Assembly: GCF_041052385.1 (NCBI RefSeq)
Contig: NZ_CP163439.1
Location: 6,995,001 to 7,059,000 of the forward strand
DNA length: 64,000 bases
Direction of reading: 5' to 3'
DNA from: Streptomyces sp. R28
GTDB taxonomy: Bacteria > Actinomycetota > Actinomycetes > Streptomycetales > Streptomycetaceae
Shown: one piece after another, positions 46,875-55,249 of the stretch
Position numbering within the stretch: the stretch's first letter is position 1
How the letters are laid out: each line of letters begins with the position of its first letter
Notes under the pieces: generated by a model
Databases searched by the model: none
What the model saw: the letters and a program-made list of their open reading frames with translations, nothing else
What the model was told of the DNA's origin: nothing
Translations under genes and position numbers: made by a program

Positions 46875-46890
46875 AGTGGTCTAGTCCACA
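46875..46890. promoter_or_regulatory. DasR operator-like site outside the das cluster
   Basis: AGTGGTCTAGTCCACA matches the dre consensus AGTGGTCTAGACCACT at 14 of 16 positions. It is at least as good as the sites at dasR and dasA. It lies about 280 bases upstream of the sensor kinase start. Confidence 0.7.
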
Positions 46891-47170
46891 ATGCGGAGGA
46901 GTGCGTAGGAGAAGAACGCACCGACTTCCGTCTTCCCCGCACAGGAAGGCGGACCGAGGAACCGGAGCTCTCTGCCCTGACTGCCCCGGATCCTCATCCT
47001 TCGCCCGACTGGGACCGCACACCCCACGGCCGATGTTGCTCCGGGCTGCGGTGCCGGGAGGGCTGAGGGTCCCTCCCAGGCGCCGCGGCCCGCGGGTGTT
47101 TTCGGCCCCTGCGGGCCCGTGAAGTGGCTGGTTTCGAGTCATGTCCGTACCGCCAGGTACGCTCGGCCAC

Positions 47171-48646
47171 GTGCCCTCCATGAACGAACTCGTACGCCAG
47201 CACACAGCCCTCGACGACTCCGACCTCGAGTGGCTCCATCTGCTGGTCTCGGAGTGGCAGCTGCTCTCCGACCTCTCCTTCGCCGACCTCGTCCTGTGGG
47301 TCCCCACCAGCGACGGCACCCGCTATGTCTCCGTCGCGCAGATGCGGCCCAACACCGGCCCGACCTCGTACCAGGACGACATGGTCGGCCACCTCGTCCC
47401 GCGCGGCCGCCGCCCGATGCTGGACGTCGCGCTCGACGAGGGCCGGATCGTGCGGGAGGGCGACCCCGAGTGGCGCGAGGAGGTCCCGGTCCGCGTCGAG
47501 TCGATTCCCGTACGACGGGAAGGGCGCGTCCTGGGTGTCATCGCGCGCAACACCAACCTGCTGACCGTGCGCACCCCGAGCCGCCTGGAGCTGACGTACC
47601 TCCAGAGCGCCTCGGATCTCGCGCAGATGATCGCGGCCGGCGCGTTCCCCTTCGCCAACCAGCAGGTCGACATGGACGCCTCGCCGCGCGTCGGCGACGG
47701 CCTGATCCGCGTCGACGCCGACGGCACCGTCCAGTACGCCTCCCCGAACGCGCTGTCCGCCTACCACCGCCTCGGCCTCGCCTCCGACCTCGTCGGCCAC
47801 CACCTGGGCAAAACCACCGCCGAACTCGCCCCGACCCACGGGCCCGTGGACGAGGCGCTCGCCAAGGTCGCCAGCGGCTGGGCGCCCCGCGAGTTCGAGA
47901 TCGAGTCGGGCGACGGCGTCATCCAGTTCCGGGCGATCCCCCTCAAGCCCAAGGGAACCCGCATCGGTTCGCTGGTCCTGCTCCGGGACGTCACCGAACT
48001 GCGCCGCCGCGAACGCGAGTTGATCACCAAGGACGCGACCATCCGGGAGATCCATCACCGGGTGAAGAACAACCTCCAGACGGTGGCCGCCCTGCTCCGT
48101 CTCCAGGCCCGGCGTATCGAGTCCGACCGCGGCCGCGAAGCTCTCGAAGAGGCGGTACGGCGAGTCGGCTCGATCGCGATCGTGCACGAGACGCTCTCCC
48201 AGAACCTGGACGAACGCGTGGAGTTCGACGAGATCGCCGACCGGGTGCTGGCGATGGTCGCCGAGATCTCGCCCGGCAAGGTCACCGGCCGGCGCACCGG
48301 CCGCTTCGGCATCCTGGACGCCGAGGTCGCCACCCCGCTGTCGATGGTCCTGACCGAGATCCTGCAGAACGCCCTGGAACACGGCTTCCGCGAGGGCGAC
48401 ACCGGCACCGTCGAGGTCTCGGCGGTGCGCGGCGGTACGACGAAGCAGGTCCGCCTCCTGGTCACCGTCCAGGACGACGGCGTGGGTCTGCCCGAGGGCT
48501 TCGACCCGCACACCGCGGGCAACCTCGGCCTGCAGATCGTACGGACGCTGGTGGAGGGCGAGTTGGGCGGCACGTTCGACATGGTCCCGGCGCCGGAGCG
48601 GGGTACTCGGGTGATCCTCGACATCCCGGTGCGGGCACACAAGTAG
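47171..48646 (+). CDS. PdtaS-like sensor histidine kinase
   Basis: A 491-residue soluble kinase. The N-terminal half carries a GAF-like sensor followed by a PAS domain (about residues 175-280). The HisKA_2/HWE-type phosphoacceptor region EIHHRVKNNLQTVAALLRLQ and an ATPase domain (LTEILQNALEHGF, DDGVGLPEGF, GNLGLQIV) end the chain. This is the PdtaS type, which signals to ANTAR RNA-binding response regulators; none is adjacent. A TACGCT 8 bases before the GTG suggests a leaderless start there; an ATG at 47180 is an alternative. Confidence 0.88.
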   Translation: MPSMNELVRQHTALDDSDLEWLHLLVSEWQLLSDLSFADLVLWVPTSDGTRYVSVAQMRPNTGPTSYQDDMVGHLVPRGRRPMLDVALDEGRIVREGDPEWREEVPVRVESIPVRREGRVLGVIARNTNLLTVRTPSRLELTYLQSASDLAQMIAAGAFPFANQQVDMDASPRVGDGLIRVDADGTVQYASPNALSAYHRLGLASDLVGHHLGKTTAELAPTHGPVDEALAKVASGWAPREFEIESGDGVIQFRAIPLKPKGTRIGSLVLLRDVTELRRRERELITKDATIREIHHRVKNNLQTVAALLRLQARRIESDRGREALEEAVRRVGSIAIVHETLSQNLDERVEFDEIADRVLAMVAEISPGKVTGRRTGRFGILDAEVATPLSMVLTEILQNALEHGFREGDTGTVEVSAVRGGTTKQVRLLVTVQDDGVGLPEGFDPHTAGNLGLQIVRTLVEGELGGTFDMVPAPERGTRVILDIPVRAHK

Positions 48647-48694
48647 TTCACGCGCCCGCCCCACTCCCGCACAGGGGCGCCGTACACAGCAAAG

Positions 48695-48720
48695 AGCCCT
48701 GGACCATGTGGTCCAGGGCT
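48695..48720. terminator. Bidirectional terminator between sensor kinase and wblE
   Basis: An 11-bp perfect stem (48695-48705 with 48710-48720) with ATGT loop, between convergent genes, followed by little else. Confidence 0.82.
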
Positions 48721-48845
48721 AGTGCTCGTTGCTGCTCTGCAATCGCTAAGCGCATCGGGGGTACTGCGCGCTGCGGCTCGGGGGCGGGAGATGCGTACTC
48801 GCTGTACGCGCCGCCAAGCTCAGGCTGTTTGCGGGGCGGGTGTTG

Positions 48846-49103
48846 TCAGGCGGAGGCCTGACGGGCCCGGTTGCGGGCGGCACGGCGCTTCATGGCGCGA
48901 CGCTCGTCCTCGCTGAGACCACCCCAGACGCCGGAGTCCTGGCCGGACTCGAGCGCCCACTGCAGACACTGATCCATAACGGGGCAGCGACGGCAGACGG
49001 CCTTGGCTTCCTCGATCTGCAGCAGCGCAGGACCGGTGTTGCCGATGGGGAAGAAGAGCTCGGGGTCTTCCTCGCGGCAAACGGCGTTGTGACGCCAGTC
49101 CAT
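48846..49103 (-). CDS. wblE: WhiB-like iron-sulfur regulator WblE
   Basis: An 85-residue WhiB-family protein. Four cluster-binding Cys are present: Cys9, then CRRCPVMDQC (three). GVWGGLSEDER and a basic C-terminus (RRAMKRRAARNRARQ) complete the family pattern. It binds a [4Fe-4S] cluster and contacts the principal sigma factor; the orthologue in mycobacteria is WhiB1. AAGGAGAGG precedes the ATG. The 319-base upstream region is unusually long for such a small gene. Confidence 0.93.
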   Translation of the reverse strand: MDWRHNAVCREEDPELFFPIGNTGPALLQIEEAKAVCRRCPVMDQCLQWALESGQDSGVWGGLSEDERRAMKRRAARNRARQASA

Positions 49104-49422
49104 GGCTGCTACCTCTCCTTGTGTATTACGTGCAAGTTGCTTGTGAATGTGAACGCTTTCACGAATCCCTCAACAAGTGAAGGGCCGAACGCCAGGTTCC
49201 CTGGCGAGGTCCTGTGATTTGAAGAGGGGTTCCGGTGATCTGTGGAGCCGGTGTTGAGGGCTGTCCCGATCGCCACGTAGAGACTCGCAAACCTCAGCGG
49301 CGGATACAACCCCTTCCGGAAAGTTTTTTTTGATTCCTCGGTGTCGACTAGGTCACAGCCGTACTTCCATGGGGTGGATCCTGGCCTAAACGTTCGAGTG
49401 AAAGGACTTTCGCCCGTTCCGC
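49104..49422. other. Long wblE upstream region
   Basis: About 319 bases without a credible gene. On the minus strand it has GAGGAATC followed by an A-tract and, 22 bases after GGAAT, GTT; that spacing is too long for sigma-R. It probably holds wblE promoters and a long leader. Confidence 0.5.
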
Positions 49423-50391
49423 TCACACAATCACACGCAGTGCACGGCGTACGCCTGTGAACGTCACGCTCGTACGCAGCCCGAGGTGGTCGCCGTCCAT
49501 CTGAAGGGGCAACGGGGCCTTCGAATGCAAGGTGAACTGGTCCAGGTCGTGGAGTGTGACGGCATGCCTGCCATGGGGGCCGCGCTCCGGGGACGAAGTG
49601 AGCAACTGCGTCGCATACCGGGCAACCGAGACCGTGGACATGCGGCTGAGACCGAGTACGTCGAGCCCTGTATCGAACGAGGCCTTAGGTGCTGCGTACA
49701 CCGGACGATTACTCAGATACGTCCACGGAGCGGTGTTGCAGATTATGGACAGCACCAAATCGGTCACCGGGTCCTTGCCCGGGCGTTCCAGGGTGATCGT
49801 GCCGTGCCGGCGGTGAGGTTCGCCGAGGAACTGGCGCATGGCCTGGCGGAGGTAGAGGGCGTGTGTGGATTTCCTGCCGCGTTCGCGCTGCTGCTCCACG
49901 CGGCCCACCACACCCGCGTCGAAGCCGAGCCCCGCGTTGAAGAGGAACCAGCGGGACGGGACCCCTTCGTCCTCCGTACCCGGGGTGCCGGAGGTCAGAC
50001 CGAGCCCGACCGTACGTTCGCTGCCGTCGCGCAGGGCGTCCAGGAGGGCGCCGGTCGCTTCCACGGGGTCGTTCGGCAGGCCCAGTGCGCGGGCGAAGAC
50101 ATTGGTGGAGCCGCCGGGGACCACCGCCAGGCCGGGGAGATGCCCCGGGTTCGGGCCGGCGTGCAGGAGGCCGTTGACGACCTCGTTCACGGTGCCGTCG
50201 CCGCCGAGGGCCACGACCAGGTCGACGTCGTCGCTCTCCGCCGCCTGCCGGCCCAGGTCGCGCGCGTGGCCGCGGTACTCGGTGGTGACCGCCTCGATCT
50301 TCATCTCGCTGGCGAGCGCATGGATCAGGACATCGCGCGTACGTGCGCTTGTGGTGGTTGCTGCCGGATTGACCACGAGAAGTGCACGCAT
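49423..50391 (-). CDS. Diacylglycerol kinase-like lipid kinase
   Basis: A 322-residue protein of the DAGK catalytic family (DgkB/YegS group). The ATP-binding motif is VALGGDGTVNEVVNGL (about residues 60-75) followed by GLAVVPGGSTNVFARAL. These enzymes phosphorylate diacylglycerol or related lipids at the membrane. The start MRALLVVNPAA matches the first strand of the fold. It is transcribed toward wblE with its own gap. Confidence 0.88.
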   Translation of the reverse strand: MRALLVVNPAATTTSARTRDVLIHALASEMKIEAVTTEYRGHARDLGRQAAESDDVDLVVALGGDGTVNEVVNGLLHAGPNPGHLPGLAVVPGGSTNVFARALGLPNDPVEATGALLDALRDGSERTVGLGLTSGTPGTEDEGVPSRWFLFNAGLGFDAGVVGRVEQQRERGRKSTHALYLRQAMRQFLGEPHRRHGTITLERPGKDPVTDLVLSIICNTAPWTYLSNRPVYAAPKASFDTGLDVLGLSRMSTVSVARYATQLLTSSPERGPHGRHAVTLHDLDQFTLHSKAPLPLQMDGDHLGLRTSVTFTGVRRALRVIV

Positions 50392-50787
50392 GAGTTGCAG
50401 CGTACCTACTGGGGGGTACCGGGCACAGGGCGAGGTAGGGATCAAGTAAGACATCGGGCGTGAGTCTCGACACGGGGGACTCCGTCGGTTGGGCCGCGCG
50501 TACTGATGTCGTTCGTTGCGAGGTCGAGCGGCGTCAGTGCGGGCCCTGCTGGGGGCCTGCGGCCCCCAGACCCCCGCTTCGGCCCTGAACGGGCCTCGTC
50601 CTCAAACGCCGGACGGGCTGGGATGCATCGGCCGGTGTGGAGAGGTGAGGTTCCCGGTCGGGCTGAGGCCTCGAACGCCGGGCGGGCTGAGATGCATCGG
50701 CCGCTATAGAGAGGTGAGGTTCCCGGCCGCGAGGCGTAGCCCCCTGCGGCTGCTGAGGGTGGTATCGCGGAGGGCTACCCTTCAGGG
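50392..50787. other. Repeat-bearing intergenic region
   Basis: About 396 bases with no gene. It carries the second copy of the dispersed repeat and a 69-bp tandem duplication, listed separately. Confidence 0.6.
50551..50735. repeat. Dispersed repeat copy B with a 69-bp tandem duplication
   Basis: 50551-50626 matches 7267-7340 almost base for base. From 50600 a unit beginning CCTCAAACGCCGG is repeated at 50669 (CCTCGAACGCCGG) with a period of 69 bp; both copies contain GATGCATCGGCCG and GAGAGGTGAGGTTCCCGG. The second copy ends near 50735. Confidence 0.85.
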
Positions 50788-51234
50788 GTGACCAAGGAGC
50801 AGACCCCCAGCACCCCGGAAATCGCCGGTCCGCGCCCGCGGCGGCTGACGTATGCGGCGGTGCTCACCGCGCTGGAAGGGCTGGGGCTCGCCGTCGGGGG
50901 TGTTTGGGTGCTCGTGATGGGGCTCGCCGGTGATCCGGACGACCGGCAGCAGGCCGTCACTCTCGGTGTGACGCTGATCGTTCTCGCTCTGCTGCCGCTG
51001 CTCGCCGCGCGGGGCCTGTTCGCTCAGCGCAGCTGGAGCCGTGGGCCGTCCATCATCACGCAGATCCTGGCCCTGCCGGTGGCCTACAGCCTGCTCCAGG
51101 CCGACAGCATCGCCATCCCGGCGGGGATCGCGATCGCCGTGGCCGCGATCGCCACGCTCGTGCTCCTGATCAACCAGGAGGCGACCCAGGCCCTCGGAAT
51201 CCGCGGGCCCGGCAACGCTCCCGATCAGAAGTAG
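50788..51234 (+). CDS. Small integral membrane protein
   Basis: A 148-residue protein with four hydrophobic segments (roughly residues 22-46, 58-74, 85-102 and 107-127), a Pro-rich N-terminus and a hydrophilic C-terminus. I recognise no domain name. It is conserved in this position in Streptomyces as I recall. It starts with GTG at 50788 and is convergent with sigH with a 16-base gap. Function unknown. Confidence 0.75.
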   Translation: MTKEQTPSTPEIAGPRPRRLTYAAVLTALEGLGLAVGGVWVLVMGLAGDPDDRQQAVTLGVTLIVLALLPLLAARGLFAQRSWSRGPSIITQILALPVAYSLLQADSIAIPAGIAIAVAAIATLVLLINQEATQALGIRGPGNAPDQK

Positions 51235-51250
51235 CGCTCAAGCCTGACCG

Positions 51251-52402
51251 TCACTCCTCCACCAGCAGCTTCTCCCGCAGCTGCGCCAGCGTGCGCGCCA
51301 GCAGCCGGGACACGTGCATCTGGGAGATCCCGACCTCCTGCGCGATCTGCGACTGCGTCATGTTGCCGAAGAACCGCAGCAGCAGGATCCGCTTCTCGCG
51401 CGGCGGGAGGTCTTCGAGCAGCGGCTTCAGCGACTCCCGGTACTCGACGCCCTCCAGCGCCTCGTCCTCCGCGCCCAGCGTGTCCGCGACCGCAGGGGAC
51501 TCGTCGTCCGTGTCGGGGACGTCCAGGGAGAGCGTGGAGTACGCGTTGGCGGACTCCAGGCCCTCCAGGACCTCCTCCTCCGAGATCGCCAGCTTCTCGG
51601 CGAGTTCATGGACGGTGGGGGAGCGGCCGTGCTGCTGGGACAGCTCGGCCGTGGCCGTCGTCAGGGCGAGGCGCAGCTCCTGCAGGCGCCTCGGCACCCG
51701 CACCGCCCAGCCCTTGTCGCGGAAGTGCCGCTTGATCTCGCCGACGACCGTCGGGGTCGCGTAGGTCGAGAACTCGACGCCGCGCTCCGGGTCGAAGCGG
51801 TCGACCGACTTGATCAGGCCGATGGTGGCGACCTGGGTGAGGTCGTCCAGCGGCTCACCGCGGTTGCGGAACCGGCGCGCGAGGTGCTCGACGAGCGGCA
51901 GGTGCATACGGACCAGCTTGTTGCGCAGCTCCGCGTACTCGGGGCTGCCGTCCGTGAGCTTGCGCAGCTCGACGAACATGGCGCGTGCCCCGCTGCGGTC
52001 CTGAGGATCGTGCCGCGTGGCCTGCACGCTGCGCGCGCTCGTCGCCTCTTCCTCGGCGTTTCGCTCGTGCTCGCTCATCGTCCCGCCCGTTGCCCTCTCC
52101 CGAGGCCTCGCCTCCACACGGACGGGGGAGGCCCCGATCCGTCCGCCCGGAGGCGCGCCCTGCACGGCACCTTCGTCATCCCGTCCGTCGGCCAGGAAGC
52201 CGGCCTCCACGGAGTCTTCCTCCGGGTGCGGCCGGGCCTGCTCGGGGATGCTGTCGATGCCGCCCACCACGCGCAGGGAACCGCTCGGACCGCTCGGGCC
52301 CGCCCCCAGGCTCTCGGCTCCGTCCGAGCAGGGGGCAGTGCCGTCCGGCAGCTCTCGTGTGCCGCGCTCTTCGTCCCGCACCGGCCCGTCCCCGTTCCTC
52401 AC
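51251..52402 (-). CDS. sigH: SigB/SigF-type stress sigma factor SigH (long form)
   Basis: A sigma-70 factor of the SigF/B/G subfamily. Region 2 (DLTQVATIGLIKSVDRFDPE, RGVEFSTYATPTVVGEIKRH), region 3 and region 4 (MTQSQIAQEVGISQMHVSRL) are complete. From the GTG at 52402, overlapping the ushX stop, it has 383 residues with a disordered acidic N-terminus. From the ATG at 52078 (MSEHERN) it has 275. S. coelicolor sigma-H is likewise made in several sizes by alternative starts and processing and acts in osmotic stress and development. It is probably inhibited by the protein encoded upstream. Confidence 0.92.
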   Translation of the reverse strand: MRNGDGPVRDEERGTRELPDGTAPCSDGAESLGAGPSGPSGSLRVVGGIDSIPEQARPHPEEDSVEAGFLADGRDDEGAVQGAPPGGRIGASPVRVEARPRERATGGTMSEHERNAEEEATSARSVQATRHDPQDRSGARAMFVELRKLTDGSPEYAELRNKLVRMHLPLVEHLARRFRNRGEPLDDLTQVATIGLIKSVDRFDPERGVEFSTYATPTVVGEIKRHFRDKGWAVRVPRRLQELRLALTTATAELSQQHGRSPTVHELAEKLAISEEEVLEGLESANAYSTLSLDVPDTDDESPAVADTLGAEDEALEGVEYRESLKPLLEDLPPREKRILLLRFFGNMTQSQIAQEVGISQMHVSRLLARTLAQLREKLLVEE

Positions 52403-52812
52403 GCCGGCCCGGGTCCCGCGCCGCGCTGTTTGTAGAGGCTGATCGAAACGGTTTTGTCCTCGTCCACGGCGGAGGAGACCTTGCCCGCGAGGGCGGACAG
52501 CACGGTCCAGGCGAAGGTGTCCCTGGAGGGGGCATGGCCGTCCGTGGTCGGGGCCGAGACGGTGACCTCGAGTGAGTCGTCGACGAGCCGGAACACGCAA
52601 CTGAGCACCGAGCCGGGCACGGCCTGCTGGAGCAGGATCGCGCACGCCTCGTCCACAGCGATGCGCAGGTCCTCGATCTCGTCGAGGGTGAAGTCCAAAC
52701 GGGCCGCGAGGCCGGCAGTCGCCGTACGCAGCACCGACAGGTAGGCACCCGCGGCCGGCAGCCGGACTTCCACGAAGTCCTGGGTCGCGGGCTCGCCTGC
52801 GATCTGGGACAC
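52399..52812 (-). CDS. ushX: RsbW-like anti-sigma factor of SigH (UshX/RshA)
   Basis: A 137-residue GHKL-ATPase-like anti-sigma factor. LDFTLDEIEDLRIAVDEACA (about residues 45-65) is the N-box region and the rest fits the RsbW fold. It binds and silences SigH until an anti-anti-sigma factor such as BldG removes it. The GTG at 52812 follows GGAGG by 5 bases; starts four codons earlier overlap that site. The stop overlaps the sigH GTG by 4 bp. Confidence 0.9.
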   Translation of the reverse strand: MSQIAGEPATQDFVEVRLPAAGAYLSVLRTATAGLAARLDFTLDEIEDLRIAVDEACAILLQQAVPGSVLSCVFRLVDDSLEVTVSAPTTDGHAPSRDTFAWTVLSALAGKVSSAVDEDKTVSISLYKQRGAGPGPA

Positions 52813-53061
52813 CCTCACCTCCAAGGTGGTACAAGCTTCTCGGGGCCGAGGGTTGCCCCCCGGGGTAACGCGATGTGTGGTTCAGCGGTGACGCTATCGC
52901 GCTCTGAACTTTCCTGTCCCCAGGACCCCAACCCCTTGCCGTCACTCACAGTAAACCTGTGGATACGCTCCGTGTCTAGGGGTCTGCGGCTCCAATTGGG
53001 AAGAGGGCGCGCCGGGTTGACGTACCCAGACGTCAGACGGTCGAACCGTCCGGATCCAGGG

Positions 53062-53322
53062 TCACACGAGTACGTGGTCGACGAAGCACCAACGCCATTC
53101 CTCGCCCGGCTCGTAGGTCCGCATCACCGGGTGACCGGACTCCTTGTGGTGTTCTGTCGCATGCCTCCCAGGCGAGGAGTCGCAGCAGCCGACATGCCCG
53201 CAGCTGAGACAGAGCCGCAGTTGTACGGGGTGGCTGCCTTCCGCCAGACACTCCGGACACGTCTCGTTGAGCGCCACGGGTTCCGGGTGCGGCAGCGCGT
53301 CGGCGTGCGTGCACTGTTTCAT
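53062..53322 (-). CDS. UBP-type zinc finger protein
   Basis: An 86-residue protein consisting of one ZnF-UBP domain. The zinc ligands are visible as CTH near the start, CPEC, CLSCGHVGCCDSSPGRHA and H residues in ATEHHKESGHPV, followed by EWRWCFVDH. In eukaryotes this fold binds the ubiquitin C-terminus; in actinobacteria the free-standing form has no assigned role. It lies between ushX and the antiporter with gaps on both sides. Confidence 0.87.
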   Translation of the reverse strand: MKQCTHADALPHPEPVALNETCPECLAEGSHPVQLRLCLSCGHVGCCDSSPGRHATEHHKESGHPVMRTYEPGEEWRWCFVDHVLV

Positions 53323-53554
53323 GATTGCCAGGTTACGACGGCCGCGAGGATGGCCGCGCGGAAAACGAGGGCGGGGCGTACGGCGATGATCAAGTGCGGT
53401 CCACGGCGAATGATCGAGGGCGGGCGCAGGCCATGAGCGGGCGCGGGCGGAAGACGGCGGCACACGGGCGCGTTCGGACGACGAGGGGTCAGGACCACCG
53501 TGCCACGGTGCACGCGCGCGTGGGCACCGGGACGGACGAGAGCGGGCGAGAAGC

Positions 53555-55150
53555 ATGGACGTGATGCCGCTGCTGTTGCTGGTGGCGGGCAGTGCCGCGG
53601 TGGCCGCGGCCGCCCGGCGGTCCCCCGTGCCGGCGCCGCTGCTGCTCGTCGCCGCAGGGCTCGCGGTGTCGTACGTGCCGGGCGTGCCCGAGTACACCCT
53701 CGACCCGCACATCGTCCTGCCGCTGGTGCTGCCCCCGCTGCTGCACAGCGCGGCGACGGACAGCTCGTATCTCGATCTGCGGGCCCAGATGCGGCCCGTG
53801 ATGCTGCTGTCGGTGGGATACGTGCTCTTCGCGACCTTCACCGTCGGCTGGGCCGCGTATCTCGTCGTACCGGATCTGCCGCTGACCGCGGCGCTGGTGC
53901 TGGGGGCGGTGGTGGCGCCGCCGGACGCGGTCGCGGCGACGGCGGTCGCACGCCGGGTGGGGCTGCCGTCCCGGATCACCACGATCCTGCAGGGCGAGTC
54001 CCTGGTGAACGACGCCACCGCGATCACCGCCTACCGCGTGGCGCTCGCGGCCGCCGTCGGAGAGGGCGCCACCTGGGCCGGCGGCATCGGCGAGTTCCTG
54101 CTCGCGGCGCTCGGCGGCATCGGCATGGGGCTGGTGCTGATGGTGCCGATCCACTGGCTGCGCACGCATGTGAGGGAAGTGCTGCTGCAGAACACGCTCT
54201 CGCTGCTCATCCCGTTCGTCGCGTACGCGGCCGCCGAGCAGGTGCACGCCTCCGGGGTGCTGGCGGTCGTGGTCGTCGCGCTGTACCTGGGGCACCGCGC
54301 GTGGGAGGTCGACTTCGCCACCAGGCTCCAGGAGGAGGCGGTGTGGAAGATGGTCGCGTTCGTGCTGGAGTCGGCCGTGTTCGCGCTCATCGGACTGCAG
54401 CTGCCGGTGGTCCTCAAGGGCCTCGGGGAGTACGAGGGCGGACGCGCCGCCTGGTATGCGATCGCCGTCTTCGTCGTGGTCGTCGTCTCACGGTTCGTGT
54501 GGGTGTATCCGGCGACCTTCCTGCCGCGCATGCTGTCGGCGCGGATCCGGGAGCGTGAGGACAACCCGACCTGGAAGGGGCCGTTCATCATCTCGTGGGC
54601 CGGGATGCGGGGCGTGGTCTCGCTGGCCATCGCCTTCTCGATCCCGCTCACGGTGCACGGCGGAGAGGACTTCCCCGAGCGCAACCTCATCCTCTTCCTG
54701 ACCTTCACCACGGTCATCGGCACGCTGGTCGTCCAGGGTGTCACGCTGCCGTCACTGGTCCGGCTCCTGAAACTCCCCGGGCGGGACGCACAGGCCGAGA
54801 CCCTCGCCGAGGCGAACGCCCAGGCGCAGGCCTCCCGTGTCGCCGAGCTACGCCTGGAGGAACTCCTCGCCGACGAACGCAACGCGCTCCCGGCCCCACT
54901 GGCCGACAGCCTGCGGGCCGTCCTGGAACGGCGCCGCAACTCCGTCTGGGAACGGCTGGGCCAGGCCAACCCGGTCACCGGCGAGTCCGTCGACGACACC
55001 TACCGGCGGCTGTCCCGTGAGGTGATCGGCACCGAGCGCACGATGTTCGTGAGGCTGCGAGACGCTCGCCATATCGACGACGAGATGCTGCGGACGCTGC
55101 TGCGCAGACTCGACCTGGAGGAGGCCGCGGCCTATCGGGAGGCAGGGTGA
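53555..55150 (+). CDS. Na+/H+ antiporter, CPA1/NhaP type
   Basis: A 531-residue membrane transporter. About 12 hydrophobic segments fill residues 1-420. GAVVAPPDAVAATAVARRVG and GESLVNDATAI are the CPA1 ion-binding motifs (the Asp pair). The last 110 residues are a charged, helix-rich cytoplasmic tail (LRLEELLADERNALPAP). It likely exports sodium in exchange for protons. A second Met at 53564 is an alternative start. Confidence 0.88.
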   Translation: MDVMPLLLLVAGSAAVAAAARRSPVPAPLLLVAAGLAVSYVPGVPEYTLDPHIVLPLVLPPLLHSAATDSSYLDLRAQMRPVMLLSVGYVLFATFTVGWAAYLVVPDLPLTAALVLGAVVAPPDAVAATAVARRVGLPSRITTILQGESLVNDATAITAYRVALAAAVGEGATWAGGIGEFLLAALGGIGMGLVLMVPIHWLRTHVREVLLQNTLSLLIPFVAYAAAEQVHASGVLAVVVVALYLGHRAWEVDFATRLQEEAVWKMVAFVLESAVFALIGLQLPVVLKGLGEYEGGRAAWYAIAVFVVVVVSRFVWVYPATFLPRMLSARIREREDNPTWKGPFIISWAGMRGVVSLAIAFSIPLTVHGGEDFPERNLILFLTFTTVIGTLVVQGVTLPSLVRLLKLPGRDAQAETLAEANAQAQASRVAELRLEELLADERNALPAPLADSLRAVLERRRNSVWERLGQANPVTGESVDDTYRRLSREVIGTERTMFVRLRDARHIDDEMLRTLLRRLDLEEAAAYREAG

Positions 55151-55249
55151 GCGGCCGGGCGGCGGAGTGCGCATTTCCCTACCCGCGTGCGCCTCTGACG
55201 GTGGATCATAGGAGGGACACGATCGGCACTGGGTGACTCGGGGGGCTCG

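Larger units (their letters stand above)
46698..47170. other. Long intergenic region with minisatellite and DasR-like site
   Basis: About 470 bases before the sensor kinase. It contains a 12-bp tandem repeat and a dre-like site, listed separately. An open frame at 46725-47066 encodes repeated PTGS and then Arg-rich sequence, but many of its codons end in A or T, unlike real genes here, so I do not call it. Confidence 0.6.

Noticed and set aside
46725..47066. 113-codon frame with PTGS repeats
   Set aside because: Its repeats derive from the 12-bp minisatellite, many codons end in A or T unlike genuine genes here, and it contains the DasR-like site; no ribosome site.
49300..49345. Possible sigma-R promoter for wblE on the minus strand
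   Set aside because: GGAAT is present but GTT follows after 22 bases, not 18, so it does not fit the consensus.
49109..49426. 105-codon frame upstream of wblE
   Set aside because: It covers the wblE leader, has mixed third-base composition and no family resemblance.
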